Shown here: positions 1 to 8,096 of the stretch, piece after piece
Numbering within the stretch: the first letter of the stretch is position 1
Layout: each line of letters opens with the position of its first letter
Assembly: GCF_002994615.1 (NCBI RefSeq)
Contig: NZ_PVNK01000156.1
Coordinates: forward strand, 1-53,655
DNA length: 53,655 nt
Origin: Enhygromyxa salina
GTDB lineage: Bacteria > Myxococcota_A > Polyangia > Nannocystales > Nannocystaceae
Direction of reading: 5' to 3'
Notes under the pieces: model-generated
Database searches by the model: none
What the model saw: the letters and a program-made list of their open reading frames with translations, nothing else
What the model was told of the DNA's origin: nothing
Position numbers and translations under genes: made by a program

Positions 1-22
1 TGTGATCGCGCAGGCGCCGTAG
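1..22 (+). pseudogene. 3' end of a REP-associated (Y1) transposase, cut by window edge
   Basis: Six codons (VIAQAP) and a TAG stop are visible from base 2. They are identical to the last codons of the better preserved fragment ending at 397. The rest lies outside the window, so it cannot be told whether this copy is intact. The assignment rests only on identity with that second fragment. Confidence 0.4.
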
Positions 23-140
23 CGGGTGGGAAATAGAGAGATGGCGGGGTCGCGCGAGCCATCCTGCCAGCGTGTATTGGTTCGGCGGCGTTGAGACGGG
101 GATTGGAGGGGGGATCAGCCGGTTTTTGGGCTTCGTTGGG

Positions 141-819
141 TGACAATCGATGCGAACTCGTGACTCGAGTGGGGTTGGATGACCAACTCTGACGCCGACC
201 AGACCGATGCCTACAGAAGACTCCCCGTCCGGTTTTTTTAGCGGGCCTTGAACGAGGTGGCGCGGGATCGGGAGTGGGAGCGTGACTACGCGGCGGCGCG
301 GGCGGCTCTACTCGCGGGTGAGCCGGCGGTGTTTCCAGCGGGGACTTATTGGATGCGGCGCTTCGCGGGTGTTGATGTGATCGCGCAGGCGCCGTAGCGG
401 GTGGGAAATAGAGAGATGGCGGGGTCGCGCGAGCCATCCTGCCAGCGTGTATTGGTTCGGCGGCGTTGAGACGGGGATTGGAGGGGGGATCAGCCGGTTT
501 TTCGGCTTCGTTGGGTGACAATCGATGCGAACTCGTGACTCGAGTGGGGTTGGAGGACCAACTCTGACGCCGACCAGACCGATGCCTACAGAAGACTCCC
601 CGTCCGGTTTTTTGGTGACAATCGATGCGAACTCGTGACTCGAGTGGGGTTGGAGGACCAACTCTGACGCCGACCAGACCGATGCCTACAGAAGACTCCC
701 CGTCCGGTTTTTTACACTGACGCCATCGATGCGAACTCGTGACTCGAGTGGGGTTGGATGACCAACTCTGACGCCGACCAGACCGATGCCTACAGAAGAC
801 TCCCCGTCCGGTTTTTTTT
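141..819. repeat. Four REP-like hairpin units (141-238, 516-613, 616-713, 725-819)
   Basis: Each unit runs from an ATCGATGCGAACTCG segment to CCCCGTCCGG followed by six to eight T. Inside are two short inverted repeats: ACTCG/CGAGT around TGACT, and GTTGG/CCAAC around a 4-nt loop. The loop is ATGA in units 1 and 4 and AGGA in units 2 and 3, so the stem is kept while the loop varies. Units 2 and 3 are exactly 100 bp apart. Being next to a transposase of the type that mobilises REP elements supports a REP/BIME-like array. No gene is seen in 1-832 apart from the two fragments. Confidence 0.7.
242..397 (+). pseudogene. C-terminal fragment of a REP-associated (Y1/IS200-like) transposase
   Basis: An open frame of 51 residues has no usable start, because an in-frame TAG lies immediately upstream at 239. 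It contains an acidic helix followed by VFPAGTYWMRRFAGVDV near the end. From memory this is the C-terminal signature of myxobacterial Y1-type REP-associated transposases. The catalytic HUH and Tyr region is missing, so this is a dead fragment, probably created when the 3' end and flank were duplicated. The family call comes from pattern recognition and should be checked by search. Confidence 0.55.
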
Positions 820-832
820 CCCCGCGACACGA

Positions 833-1615
833 TCAGCGGTTCCGCAGCAACAACGACTGCAACAGCCCCCCCCCGCCCTCGAAGCCCACGAGCGAATCGT
901 CAACCGCATCAGTCGCAGCCGCCCGCGCCGAGGTCATATACGCCCCCACAAACATCCGCAGCCCCGGCGACTCCCTCGCCATTGCCGCATGCCACGTGCA
1001 CTGCTCGAAGATCACCGTAGACCCCGCCGGAAAGTGCAACTTCGCGTGCCCCTCCCAGTCAGGATTCATCTGATCATAGGGCGGCTCACTCGGATCCCCA
1101 ATCGCCCGCGGATACGCCCGCAGCTCCCCCCCTCGCGCGTCAATATCGTGCAGATACAGCACCACGATCACCCGCTGCGACTCGCAAAAGCGCGGCCAGC
1201 TGCTACGCGCCCGATAGTCCTCGACGTCGATCCCACCAATATGGTTATGCCAAGAAAAAAACGGCCGCTGCGCGTCACAGATGACCGCCCCCGTCAGCTC
1301 CAGGTGCATGTCCCGACCGAGCACGCGGCGCACGACCTCCACCACCCGAGGCGAGAGCAGCTCGTCAGCGAACTCGGGAAACAGCGCGAGCAGCCGCGTG
1401 ACCACGAAGCCGGTCGGCGCAAGCTGCACGTCGGGCCCGAGCTGCTCCCCCTTGGCCGAGAACGGCGGCGGCGCCCCGTAGCGTTGATACAGGCCCTCGA
1501 GCCCAGCCCGGAACTTTGCCACGGTCTCGCGCGAATGGCTGCGCTCGACGACCGTGAACCCGCGCTCGCGCAGGGCTCGCGCGTGGGCCTCGAGTTCGTC
1601 GTCGTGCTCCGTCAC
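833..1615 (-). CDS. Phytanoyl-CoA dioxygenase (PhyH)-family protein, paralogue 1
   Basis: This predicted cytosolic Fe(II)/2-oxoglutarate-type oxygenase has 260 residues. The PhyH core runs from about residue 60 to 225. Residues WHNHIGGID (122-130) sit where PhyH proteins carry the iron-binding HxD. A later TWHAA (His209) matches the distal His, and GLRMF (Arg220) the 2-oxoglutarate-binding Arg. Two paralogues lie upstream in the same direction (3418-4176, 4173-4982). The GTG at 1613-1615 (VTEHDDE) is chosen because the paralogues begin at the equivalent point; an in-frame GTG at 1664-1666 would add 17 residues. There is no clear Shine-Dalgarno sequence. A 123-bp gap separates it from the radical SAM gene upstream. 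Substrate unknown; probably an oxidative tailoring enzyme. Confidence 0.85.
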   Translation of the reverse strand: MTEHDDELEAHARALRERGFTVVERSHSRETVAKFRAGLEGLYQRYGAPPPFSAKGEQLGPDVQLAPTGFVVTRLLALFPEFADELLSPRVVEVVRRVLGRDMHLELTGAVICDAQRPFFSWHNHIGGIDVEDYRARSSWPRFCESQRVIVVLYLHDIDARGGELRAYPRAIGDPSEPPYDQMNPDWEGHAKLHFPAGSTVIFEQCTWHAAMARESPGLRMFVGAYMTSARAAATDAVDDSLVGFEGGGGLLQSLLLRNR

Positions 1616-1738
1616 GGCAGACAGTTTAGCAGCCCGTGAACAAACAGCCCGCGGGTCGAGCCGCACGGTCCCCGGGGAGCCCGCAGGTCAAAGACGGCCC
1701 GAGGAGCTCCCCGCCCCCGCAGCTCCCAGACAGACAGA

Positions 1739-3421
1739 CTAACTCAGCGCGTCGCGGAGCTCGTCGAGCTCGGTCTCACCGAGCACCGTAGCGATCCCCC
1801 GCAGGGTCTCGAGCAGCGCAGGCGGGGCCTCACGGCCGCGATACGACAACCCAACCCTCCCCGCCTCGATGAAGTGCCGCGACCCATCGAGCGGCGCGAC
1901 GCGGATCTCCTGGGGCGCGAACGCGGGATGCTCGATCTCGACCCGCAACACCCCCTGCTCGAACGAGGCCATGTTGGCCCGCGCGCGCTCGAGCTCCGCG
2001 TCGGGTGGCGCCAGCCCCAACAGCGTGGCGAGCTTGGCCGGGACCGGGCGCTTGGGCATCGGGATCTCGACAGGCCGCGCCCGCAACCGGTGATCGTCGC
2101 CCCGGCGCTCAGCCGCGAGTTGCACGAGCTGCCCCTGCAGCGCGCCGAGCTCGAGGAAGGTCTCCGAGCGCTCGGTCGCGTCGACGAGCGGCGGCGTGCG
2201 GGTGTGGACCTCGTCGTAGTCGTCAAAGGTCTCGCGCGCGGGCGTCGGCCAGCGCGCGACGGCGGCGTCGCCGAGCACGGTCCCGGGCAGCGGGTGGTAG
2301 GTCGACCACATGAACGAGTCCGGCCGGAGGCGGTGGAGCAGATCGGTGGTCGAGCGGGTGTGCGTGCGGGTCTCGCCGGGCAGCATCGTCATCAGCGACG
2401 CGCTGGTCTCGAGCCCGAGCTCGCGGCAGTCGTCAAACACCTGCTGGAGCTTGGCGTCGGGCGTGCGGCGGTTGAGCACGTCGCGGCGAAAGTCCTCGTT
2501 GCCGGCCTCGATCCCGCAGTGGAACAGCACGCAGCCGGCCTCGGCGAGGAGCGCGAGCCGCTCGCGGCTGGCCGCGCTCGGGTGCATCTCGACCTTGAAG
2601 GGCAGGCCGACGCGGGCCGGGTAGTGCTCGGCGAGCTCGCGCAGCCACTCGATCTGGAGCGGAAAGTGCTCGTCCCAGAATTCAAAGCCCTCGGGCGTGT
2701 AGCGATCGCGCAAGCTCGCGAGCTCCGCGCACAGATCCGCGACCGGGCGGGTGTTGCGTTTGCCGCGATCGGCGAAGTTTTGCAGCTTGCCCCAGCGCGG
2801 CGCCGAGCAGTAGGCGCAGGTGAAGGGGCAGCCCCGCCCGGCCCGGGTCGGCAGGTAGCCGTCGGCGAGCGGGCCGAAGGTGTTGATGCCCGCGTCGATG
2901 ATCTGCGTGACCTCGCCGAAGACCTCGTAGTCCCACCACGGCAAGCTCGCGATGTCGGGCACGGGATCGGCGGGCGGCACGGGGTCGGTCCAACCTTCGG
3001 ACTGACGCACCCACAGGCCTGGCCGCGTCGCCAGGTCCCGCGCGCCTCCGTCGAGCTCGGCGAGCAGCGATCGCAGCGGTCGCTCGCCCTCGCCGATGCA
3101 GATCGCGTCCACGGTCGCGCAGGTCGCGACGTCTTGGGGCGCGAGGCTCGCGTGGTAGCCCCCCACGACGATGTAGGGATCGCAGCCCAGCCGAGCCAAG
3201 AGCGCGCTGGCGCCAGGCCAGTCCCGAGTCATCGACGAGACCCCGACGACGTCCGGCTGCAGGTCGTCGATGTGCCGGGCGACGTGGTCGATCCGATACT
3301 TGCGAAACACCTCGAGCGCGAGCGGCTCGTGGCCAGCCTCGCGCACGATGGCCGAGAGCGCCGCGACCGACGAGCTGAACGCCCGCTGCGGATCCGTGAA
3401 GAACAAGAACAGGATCTTCAC
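1739..3421 (-). CDS. B12-binding-domain radical SAM protein
   Basis: This 560-residue cobalamin-type radical SAM protein has a B12-binding Rossmann-like domain at residues 1-125, with the GGYHAS motif near 87-92. The radical SAM barrel carries GCPFTCAYC, with Cys198, Cys202 and Cys205 binding the 4Fe-4S cluster. A C-terminal extension of about 150 residues follows. Such enzymes often methylate or rearrange unactivated carbons in natural-product pathways; the substrate here cannot be read. Translation starts at GTG 3419-3421, which overlaps the stop of the upstream PhyH gene as GTGA, so the two are probably translationally coupled. It is the last gene of a run starting at 6697. Confidence 0.9.
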   Translation of the reverse strand: MKILFLFFTDPQRAFSSSVAALSAIVREAGHEPLALEVFRKYRIDHVARHIDDLQPDVVGVSSMTRDWPGASALLARLGCDPYIVVGGYHASLAPQDVATCATVDAICIGEGERPLRSLLAELDGGARDLATRPGLWVRQSEGWTDPVPPADPVPDIASLPWWDYEVFGEVTQIIDAGINTFGPLADGYLPTRAGRGCPFTCAYCSAPRWGKLQNFADRGKRNTRPVADLCAELASLRDRYTPEGFEFWDEHFPLQIEWLRELAEHYPARVGLPFKVEMHPSAASRERLALLAEAGCVLFHCGIEAGNEDFRRDVLNRRTPDAKLQQVFDDCRELGLETSASLMTMLPGETRTHTRSTTDLLHRLRPDSFMWSTYHPLPGTVLGDAAVARWPTPARETFDDYDEVHTRTPPLVDATERSETFLELGALQGQLVQLAAERRGDDHRLRARPVEIPMPKRPVPAKLATLLGLAPPDAELERARANMASFEQGVLRVEIEHPAFAPQEIRVAPLDGSRHFIEAGRVGLSYRGREAPPALLETLRGIATVLGETELDELRDALS

Positions 3422-4176
3422 GCTGGGCCCCCGTAGGCGCCACGCAGCGCCGGGTTGGCCGCGAGCGCGGCGACCGTGCCGGGGTCGCTGCGTCGCATCG
3501 GCGGCAGCCCTGCTCGACGCACGAAGAAGCCAAAGAAGAAGCGCTGGCCGCTGCGGGCCATGGGCGTGACCGCGTGCCAGGTGCCCTGGTCAAACACGAT
3601 GACCGACCCGGCGCCGGCCCGGACCTCGGTCGCGCCGGGCCACGGCTCGCGGCCCGGGGGAAAAGGCGGCGCGGTCGAATCGTCGACCCGCCGCGGCCAC
3701 ACGAGCATCACGCCCTGCTCGGCGTCGAGCGGGGTCACGTAGAGGGTGCAGCCGAGACGCTCGGCCCGCTCGAAGCGCGGGTAGGCGCGACCGCGGACGT
3801 CCTCGGCGTCGATGCCCCCGACGTGGTGATGCCAGAAGAAGAACCCGCGGGTCTCGTCGGACACGACCCCAGCCGAGAACTCGAGCTCGAAGCCGGGCCC
3901 GAGCAGGTCCGTGAACAGGGCCAGCAGCTCCGGACGCAGCAGGACCTTGGCGAGCTCGGGCACGCGCTCGAGGATGCCCGCGACCGTCATGCCGACGGGG
4001 CTCACGTGGACCCCGGGCCCGAGGATCACGTCCTCTTGCGAGACCAGGTCGGGCTCGCCGAGGCGCCGCCACTGCTGCTCGAGCGCGGCCCCGTAGCCCG
4101 CGGCCTCGTCCGCGGGGATCAGGCCCTCGAGCAGCGTGAAGCCGCGCTCGCGCAGCTCGGCGGCGTGCTCGCTCAC
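3418..4176 (-). CDS. Phytanoyl-CoA dioxygenase (PhyH)-family protein, paralogue 2
   Basis: This 252-residue member of the local PhyH trio has the same plan as its neighbours: a WHHHVGGID motif in place of the usual HxD region, GTWHAV for the distal His, and GQRFFFG for the 2-oxoglutarate Arg. The start is GTG 4174-4176 (VSEHAAEL). It overlaps the stop of the next PhyH gene upstream as GTGA, which fixes the start better than the longer open frame would. Its own stop overlaps the GTG of the radical SAM gene in the same way. This packing implies one co-translated unit. Role inferred: oxidative tailoring with the neighbouring radical SAM proteins. Confidence 0.87.
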   Translation of the reverse strand: MSEHAAELRERGFTLLEGLIPADEAAGYGAALEQQWRRLGEPDLVSQEDVILGPGVHVSPVGMTVAGILERVPELAKVLLRPELLALFTDLLGPGFELEFSAGVVSDETRGFFFWHHHVGGIDAEDVRGRAYPRFERAERLGCTLYVTPLDAEQGVMLVWPRRVDDSTAPPFPPGREPWPGATEVRAGAGSVIVFDQGTWHAVTPMARSGQRFFFGFFVRRAGLPPMRRSDPGTVAALAANPALRGAYGGPA

Positions 4177-4982
4177 GCGTCCCCCGGGCGAGGCAGCAGC
4201 GACTGCAAGAGTGGATCGGGCGAGTCGATCTCGAACAGCGACTCGTCGACGCGCTCGGTCTTGGCCACGCACGAGGCCGCGAACCACAGGCCAAAGAAGA
4301 AGCGCAGCTCGTGATCGATCGTCCGCGGGAGCGCGGCGTGCCAGGTGGTCTGGTCGATCATGACCACGGTCCCCGGCGGCCCGACGACCTCGAACTGCCC
4401 GTCCCAGCGCAGCTTGTCGACGGGCTCGGGCGGACCCGCGGCCCCGCTCACGCGCTCGGGGTGGATCAGCAGCTGCCCGGTCTCGGGCCCCATCTCGTCG
4501 AGGTACACGATCATTGCGACGCGCTCGGGCTTCTCGATCGCCGGGCGGAGGCCGAGCCGACGGTAGCGCTCATCGTCGATCCCGCCGACGTGGTTGTGCC
4601 ACTTGAAGAAGGGCCGGGTGTAGTTGGTGACGACCGCGCCCGCGAACTCGAGGTGCATGTCGGGGCCGAGGGCGCCGCGGATGATCTCGATGACGTCGGG
4701 CTCGAGGATGTCGCGGTGGAGCTCGGGGTCGAAGCTCAGGAGCTTGTGGATGACCACGCCCGTGCCCGAGACCTCGAGGTCGTCGTTGAGCCAGCGCGGC
4801 TCGTTCGACCACAGCGGCGGGTCGTCGAGGCGATGGTAGATGCGCTCGAGCGCCGCGCGGATGCGGCCGACCTTGGCCGGCCCGTAGTGACCCGGGAGCA
4901 CGGCGAAGCTGCGCTCGACGAGCTGACGCGAGAGCGCCTCGAGCTGGCTCGGCTGCAGGCTCGGCTGGACCTCCTCGCTCAT
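4173..4982 (-). CDS. Phytanoyl-CoA dioxygenase (PhyH)-family protein, paralogue 3
   Basis: This 269-residue PhyH-family oxygenase carries the third copy of the unusual motif (WHNHVGGID), followed by TTWHAA and ELRFFFG. Start ATG 4980-4982 is preceded by AGGGGAG about 7 nt upstream, the best ribosome-binding site in this operon. That site shows that the longer open frame reaching 5519 is a shadow of the radical SAM gene. The gene lies 26 bp downstream of that radical SAM gene and overlaps the next PhyH gene by four bases. The three paralogues differ in sequence and are not recent copies, so they may act on different positions of one substrate (inference). Confidence 0.88.
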   Translation of the reverse strand: MSEEVQPSLQPSQLEALSRQLVERSFAVLPGHYGPAKVGRIRAALERIYHRLDDPPLWSNEPRWLNDDLEVSGTGVVIHKLLSFDPELHRDILEPDVIEIIRGALGPDMHLEFAGAVVTNYTRPFFKWHNHVGGIDDERYRRLGLRPAIEKPERVAMIVYLDEMGPETGQLLIHPERVSGAAGPPEPVDKLRWDGQFEVVGPPGTVVMIDQTTWHAALPRTIDHELRFFFGLWFAASCVAKTERVDESLFEIDSPDPLLQSLLPRPGDA

Positions 4983-5008
4983 CGCTTGGCTCCCCTTTTC
5001 ATGCGAAC

Positions 5009-6697
5009 TCACAGGGCCGGCACGAGCTTCTTCGCGTCCGCATGGACCACGTCGATGACCTGCTGGAGGCCGCCCGAGCTGGCCCGATCGACCGGGCCGC
5101 GGTGCGAGTAGGCGAGGCCCTCGCGCGCGGCGAAGTAGCGGGCGCCCTGCTCGAGGCGCACGACCTCGAGCACGACCGCGCCGTCGGGCCCGTGGAGATC
5201 GAAGAACAGCCCGTCGGGCTCGCCGCGCACGGCCTCGAGGCCCCAGCCCGCGGCGAGCTCGGCGACCGCGTCGCGGAGGCGGCCGAGGGCGTGAGCTTCG
5301 AGGAGCGGGCGCGCGACCAGCTCCTGAACCCGGCCCCCCTCGCCCGACTCGTGCGCGTCGTCCGGGCTCTCGTCCGCGCTCTCGTCCGCGCTCTCGTCCG
5401 CGCTCGTGATCGCGAAGCCGACCCAGTCGTCGTTGAGGATCGGGCGCTCGGACTGCTCGGCGAGGCCGTAGAGCCAGTCCCACTCGCGCTCGAGATCCTC
5501 GGCGGTCCAGCCCTCGCACGAGAGGATCTCAAAGGTGACCGGGTCGTACTCGATCGAGAGCTCGGCGGCGCGCTCGAGCAGCGCGTCGGGCAGGATCAGG
5601 CACTTGAAGGCCTTGACCGTGTCGCCGAGCTCGAGCGAGCGCTCGACGGTGCGCCGAAACGAGCTCGGGTTGTCGCCCGGGAGCCCGAACATCAGCTCGA
5701 TGTCGAAGCCGAGGCGCCCGCGGATCTTTTTGAGCACGCGCTCGAAGCGGGCGACGTCGAAGGGCCGCCCGAGGCGATCGAGCACGTCCGCGTCGAAGCT
5801 CTGGATCCCGATGCTGGCCTGGACCTGCTTGATCTGATCGAAGAACTCGAGGTGGTACTCCTCCAAGAAGGTTGGGTAGAGGTGGCCGTGGACGACCGAG
5901 TCTTTCAAGACGCCGACCTTGGCCTCGGCCGCGACCAGGGCCCGAAACGCGCGCGGGCTAAGGTTGAAGGCGGCGTCGAGGAAGAACACGTTGGGCACGT
6001 CGGCCTGGCGCAGGCCCTCGAGGTGGGCCTCGAGGTACGCGGCGTCGTGGACACGATCGGACTTCTGCTCGCCCCACTGGCAAAAGGCGCAGTGGATCGG
6101 GCAGCCGCGAAAGGTCTCGACGTAGCCGGTCTTGTGCAGGGGCGCGACGCCGAGCTGATAGGGCGAGGGGTACTCGTTGATCGCCGGCCGCTCGGCGGCC
6201 TCGGTGCTGCGCCACAGACCGCGGGTCGGGAGCATGAGCCCGGGGATCCGGGTCCGCCAGTCGGGCTCGAGGTGATGGCGCACGAGCTGGCGCAGCACCT
6301 CTTCGCCCTCGCCCGGGATCACGGCGTCGAGGCGATCGCGCAGCGGATGATACTGGGGCAGATCCAGGACCGAGCGCCGGGCCGAGGGCCCGCCCGCGAC
6401 GATCACGAGCTCGGGCCGGTGCTTGCGCAGGCGCTCGGTCAGCCCGGCGAAGATGCTCAGCGACCACACGTAGGTCGAGAGCCCGACCATCGTCGGTTGA
6501 AACTCGCGGACCCTCTCGAAGAAGTCCTCGGGGTCGCCGCTGGGCAGGTCGAGCAGCAGGATCTCGGTGCCGGCGAGGTCCGGGGCGCTGTCGAGCGACG
6601 CGCGCAACTTCTCGATCCCATAGGAGAAGGAGAAGAAAGTCCCGTTCGGATCGCGCCACTGCGCATCCACCGCGACGAGTGCGATTCGCCGTTGCAC
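5009..6697 (-). CDS. B12-binding-domain radical SAM protein with C-terminal extension
   Basis: This 562-residue protein has a B12-binding-like domain (residues 1-140, with AGGPSARRS at 101-109). The radical SAM barrel starts with RGCPIHCAFC (Cys199, Cys203, Cys206) and includes FGLPGDNPSSF. A linker rich in DESADES units (residues about 430-450) leads to an accessory domain of about 110 residues that I do not recognise. Start GTG 6695-6697 gives VQRRIALVAVDAQW, a normal beginning for this family; the longer frame upstream is antisense to the hydrolase gene. The first gene of the tight run to 1739. It shares architecture with the radical SAM protein at 1739-3421 but is clearly diverged. Substrate unknown. 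Confidence 0.88.
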   Translation of the reverse strand: MQRRIALVAVDAQWRDPNGTFFSFSYGIEKLRASLDSAPDLAGTEILLLDLPSGDPEDFFERVREFQPTMVGLSTYVWSLSIFAGLTERLRKHRPELVIVAGGPSARRSVLDLPQYHPLRDRLDAVIPGEGEEVLRQLVRHHLEPDWRTRIPGLMLPTRGLWRSTEAAERPAINEYPSPYQLGVAPLHKTGYVETFRGCPIHCAFCQWGEQKSDRVHDAAYLEAHLEGLRQADVPNVFFLDAAFNLSPRAFRALVAAEAKVGVLKDSVVHGHLYPTFLEEYHLEFFDQIKQVQASIGIQSFDADVLDRLGRPFDVARFERVLKKIRGRLGFDIELMFGLPGDNPSSFRRTVERSLELGDTVKAFKCLILPDALLERAAELSIEYDPVTFEILSCEGWTAEDLEREWDWLYGLAEQSERPILNDDWVGFAITSADESADESADESPDDAHESGEGGRVQELVARPLLEAHALGRLRDAVAELAAGWGLEAVRGEPDGLFFDLHGPDGAVVLEVVRLEQGARYFAAREGLAYSHRGPVDRASSGGLQQVIDVVHADAKKLVPAL

Positions 6698-6819
6698 GCC
6701 CGACGCGACTCTAGCACCTGTCGAGGAACTCCAACCATGGGCTGACTCGGGCCAACCGAGGGTGGGTCGTAGCCCGCCCACGCAGAGCCCGGGGCCGCGG
6801 CCAGCGCCAGCGCTGAGAC

Positions 6820-7938
6820 TCAAGGACGACCGGGCGCGCGCTCGTCGAGCCAGCTGATCATCCGCGGGAACACGTCGAGGGCCGCGGCCCGACCGATGAA
6901 GATGTCTTGGTGACCGTAGCCGGGGATCTCGATCAGGGTCACGTCGATGTCCGGGTGTCGATCCGCGAGGTAGCCGTGGCACAGCGCCAGCGACCCCGTC
7001 CACACCCGGTTGAGCACGCCGTTGACGAAGAGCAGCGGGGTGTCCCAGTCGTCGAGGGTATCGAGGGCGCTCCGGGGCAGGCGATCGTAGCGGGCGTCGG
7101 CGACGTCGCAGCGAACAACCGCGCGCTCGCTCGCCATCTTGCGCAGGTGCGGATAGAAGCTCAGCGGCGCCGGGCCAAACAGCTCCCGCAGCCGGGCGTG
7201 GGTGGCGGGGTGCAAGTTGCGATGCTCGTACAGGGCCGAGCCCCCCGCGTCGGCCCCGACCCCCAGCGTCGACCCCCACGCGAACGAGATCATCTGGCAG
7301 GTCGGGTCCTTGCAGCTCGAGCCGGCCGCCGCCAACGCAAACAGGGCGCCGCGCCGAGACAAGAGCCCGACCTGGGCCAGGTCCATGGGGATGTAGCCCT
7401 CGGGCAAGATCCGATCGAGGACCGCGGGCAGCAAGGACAGCTTCAGCCGCGACTGCTCCGACAAGTTGGGGGTCAAGAAGGTCGAGTTGGCGACGACGCC
7501 CGCGAGCGGGCCGGCGAGCTTGGCCGCGATCGTCATGCTCAAGGCCAGCGCGCCGACGCAGTGGGCGATCACGGCGACCGGCCGCCCGCCGTTGTGACGG
7601 CGCACGGCCGCGAGCGCGGCGGGCAGATCGTAGAGCGCGACGTCGTCGACGTTGAAGCCGCGCGCGTCGGTGTTGTAGGGCAGGCGAAAGCTGCCGCGCC
7701 AGTCGACGGACCACACGTCGCCCCAGCCCGCGTCGAGCAGCGACTCGACCAGGTTGTCGTGCTCGGGCATCACGAACATGTCGGTCGAGGTCGTGAGGCC
7801 GTGGACGAGCAAAACGCTGCGATCGCTGGGGCCCCGACGAAAGCGGGTCAGCCCGAGCGCGACGCCGTCGTCGGCGACGAGCGGGACCTCGCGCAGCTCG
7901 GCGTCGACGTCGGCGATCAGGGGTCGCAGCAAGGTCAT
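6820..7938 (-). CDS. Alpha/beta hydrolase with Cys at the nucleophile position
   Basis: This 372-residue alpha/beta hydrolase has LLVHGLTTS (oxyanion-hole HG, 46-47). Its nucleophile elbow reads AHCVGAL, putting Cys127 where the family normally has Ser. A late GYGHQDIF supplies the candidate catalytic His. Cys elbows occur in PHA synthases and, as I recall, in the hydrolase half of cholesterol-oxidase-like GMC oxidoreductase/hydrolase proteins, which this one resembles in its N-terminal pattern (VHGLTTSTDMF...WSVDWRGS). Start ATG 7936-7938 is chosen over the longer frame because it begins 40 residues before the core. The gap to the radical SAM gene is 122 bp. Possible acyltransferase or esterase of the locus; substrate unknown. 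Confidence 0.85.
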   Translation of the reverse strand: MTLLRPLIADVDAELREVPLVADDGVALGLTRFRRGPSDRSVLLVHGLTTSTDMFVMPEHDNLVESLLDAGWGDVWSVDWRGSFRLPYNTDARGFNVDDVALYDLPAALAAVRRHNGGRPVAVIAHCVGALALSMTIAAKLAGPLAGVVANSTFLTPNLSEQSRLKLSLLPAVLDRILPEGYIPMDLAQVGLLSRRGALFALAAAGSSCKDPTCQMISFAWGSTLGVGADAGGSALYEHRNLHPATHARLRELFGPAPLSFYPHLRKMASERAVVRCDVADARYDRLPRSALDTLDDWDTPLLFVNGVLNRVWTGSLALCHGYLADRHPDIDVTLIEIPGYGHQDIFIGRAAALDVFPRMISWLDERAPGRP

Positions 7939-8040
7939 TTGCACCCCACGGGTCTGCGACGATAGCCCAAGACCCGTGCGGGACCGAGGCCCACCCGCGA
8001 CGACCGCGCGCACATCGCGCCTCGTGCCTCACGCCTCGCG

Positions 8041-8070
8041 GCTCACGCTCACGCTCACGCTCACGCTCAC
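8041..8070. repeat. Hexanucleotide tandem repeat, (GCTCAC)x5
   Basis: Five perfect GCTCAC units lie in the 158-bp gap between the Coq4-like and hydrolase genes, preceded by diverged GCCTCAC/GGCTCAC units. It is a slippage-prone microsatellite. No protein or site is evident here. Confidence 0.9.
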
Positions 8071-8096
8071 GGTGCTGGCCACCTCGCCTCCGAGGG

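Larger units (their letters stand above)
1..613. repeat. Direct duplication, two ~238-bp copies 375 bp apart
   Basis: Bases 1-238 recur almost unchanged at 376-613, with a few substitutions such as TTTTTGGGC versus TTTTTCGGC. Each copy begins in the last codons of the transposase, runs through about 215 bp of non-coding sequence and ends in the T-run of a REP-like unit. The spacer 239-375 is the transposase C-terminal fragment itself. This looks like tandem duplication of a transposase 3' end plus its downstream flank. Confidence 0.85.

Noticed and set aside
226..239. Rho-independent terminators at the T-runs of the REP-like units
   Set aside because: The T-runs follow CCGTCCGG with no stable stem directly before them; the hairpins lie about 45-60 bp upstream.
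4983..5519. N-terminal extension of the third PhyH gene
   Set aside because: It is an Arg-rich shadow of the radical SAM gene. The AGGGGAG-preceded ATG at 4980-4982 and the paralogues fix the start.
8041..8070. Regulatory iteron or CRISPR-like array
   Set aside because: It is a plain hexamer microsatellite with no spacer and no replication gene nearby.
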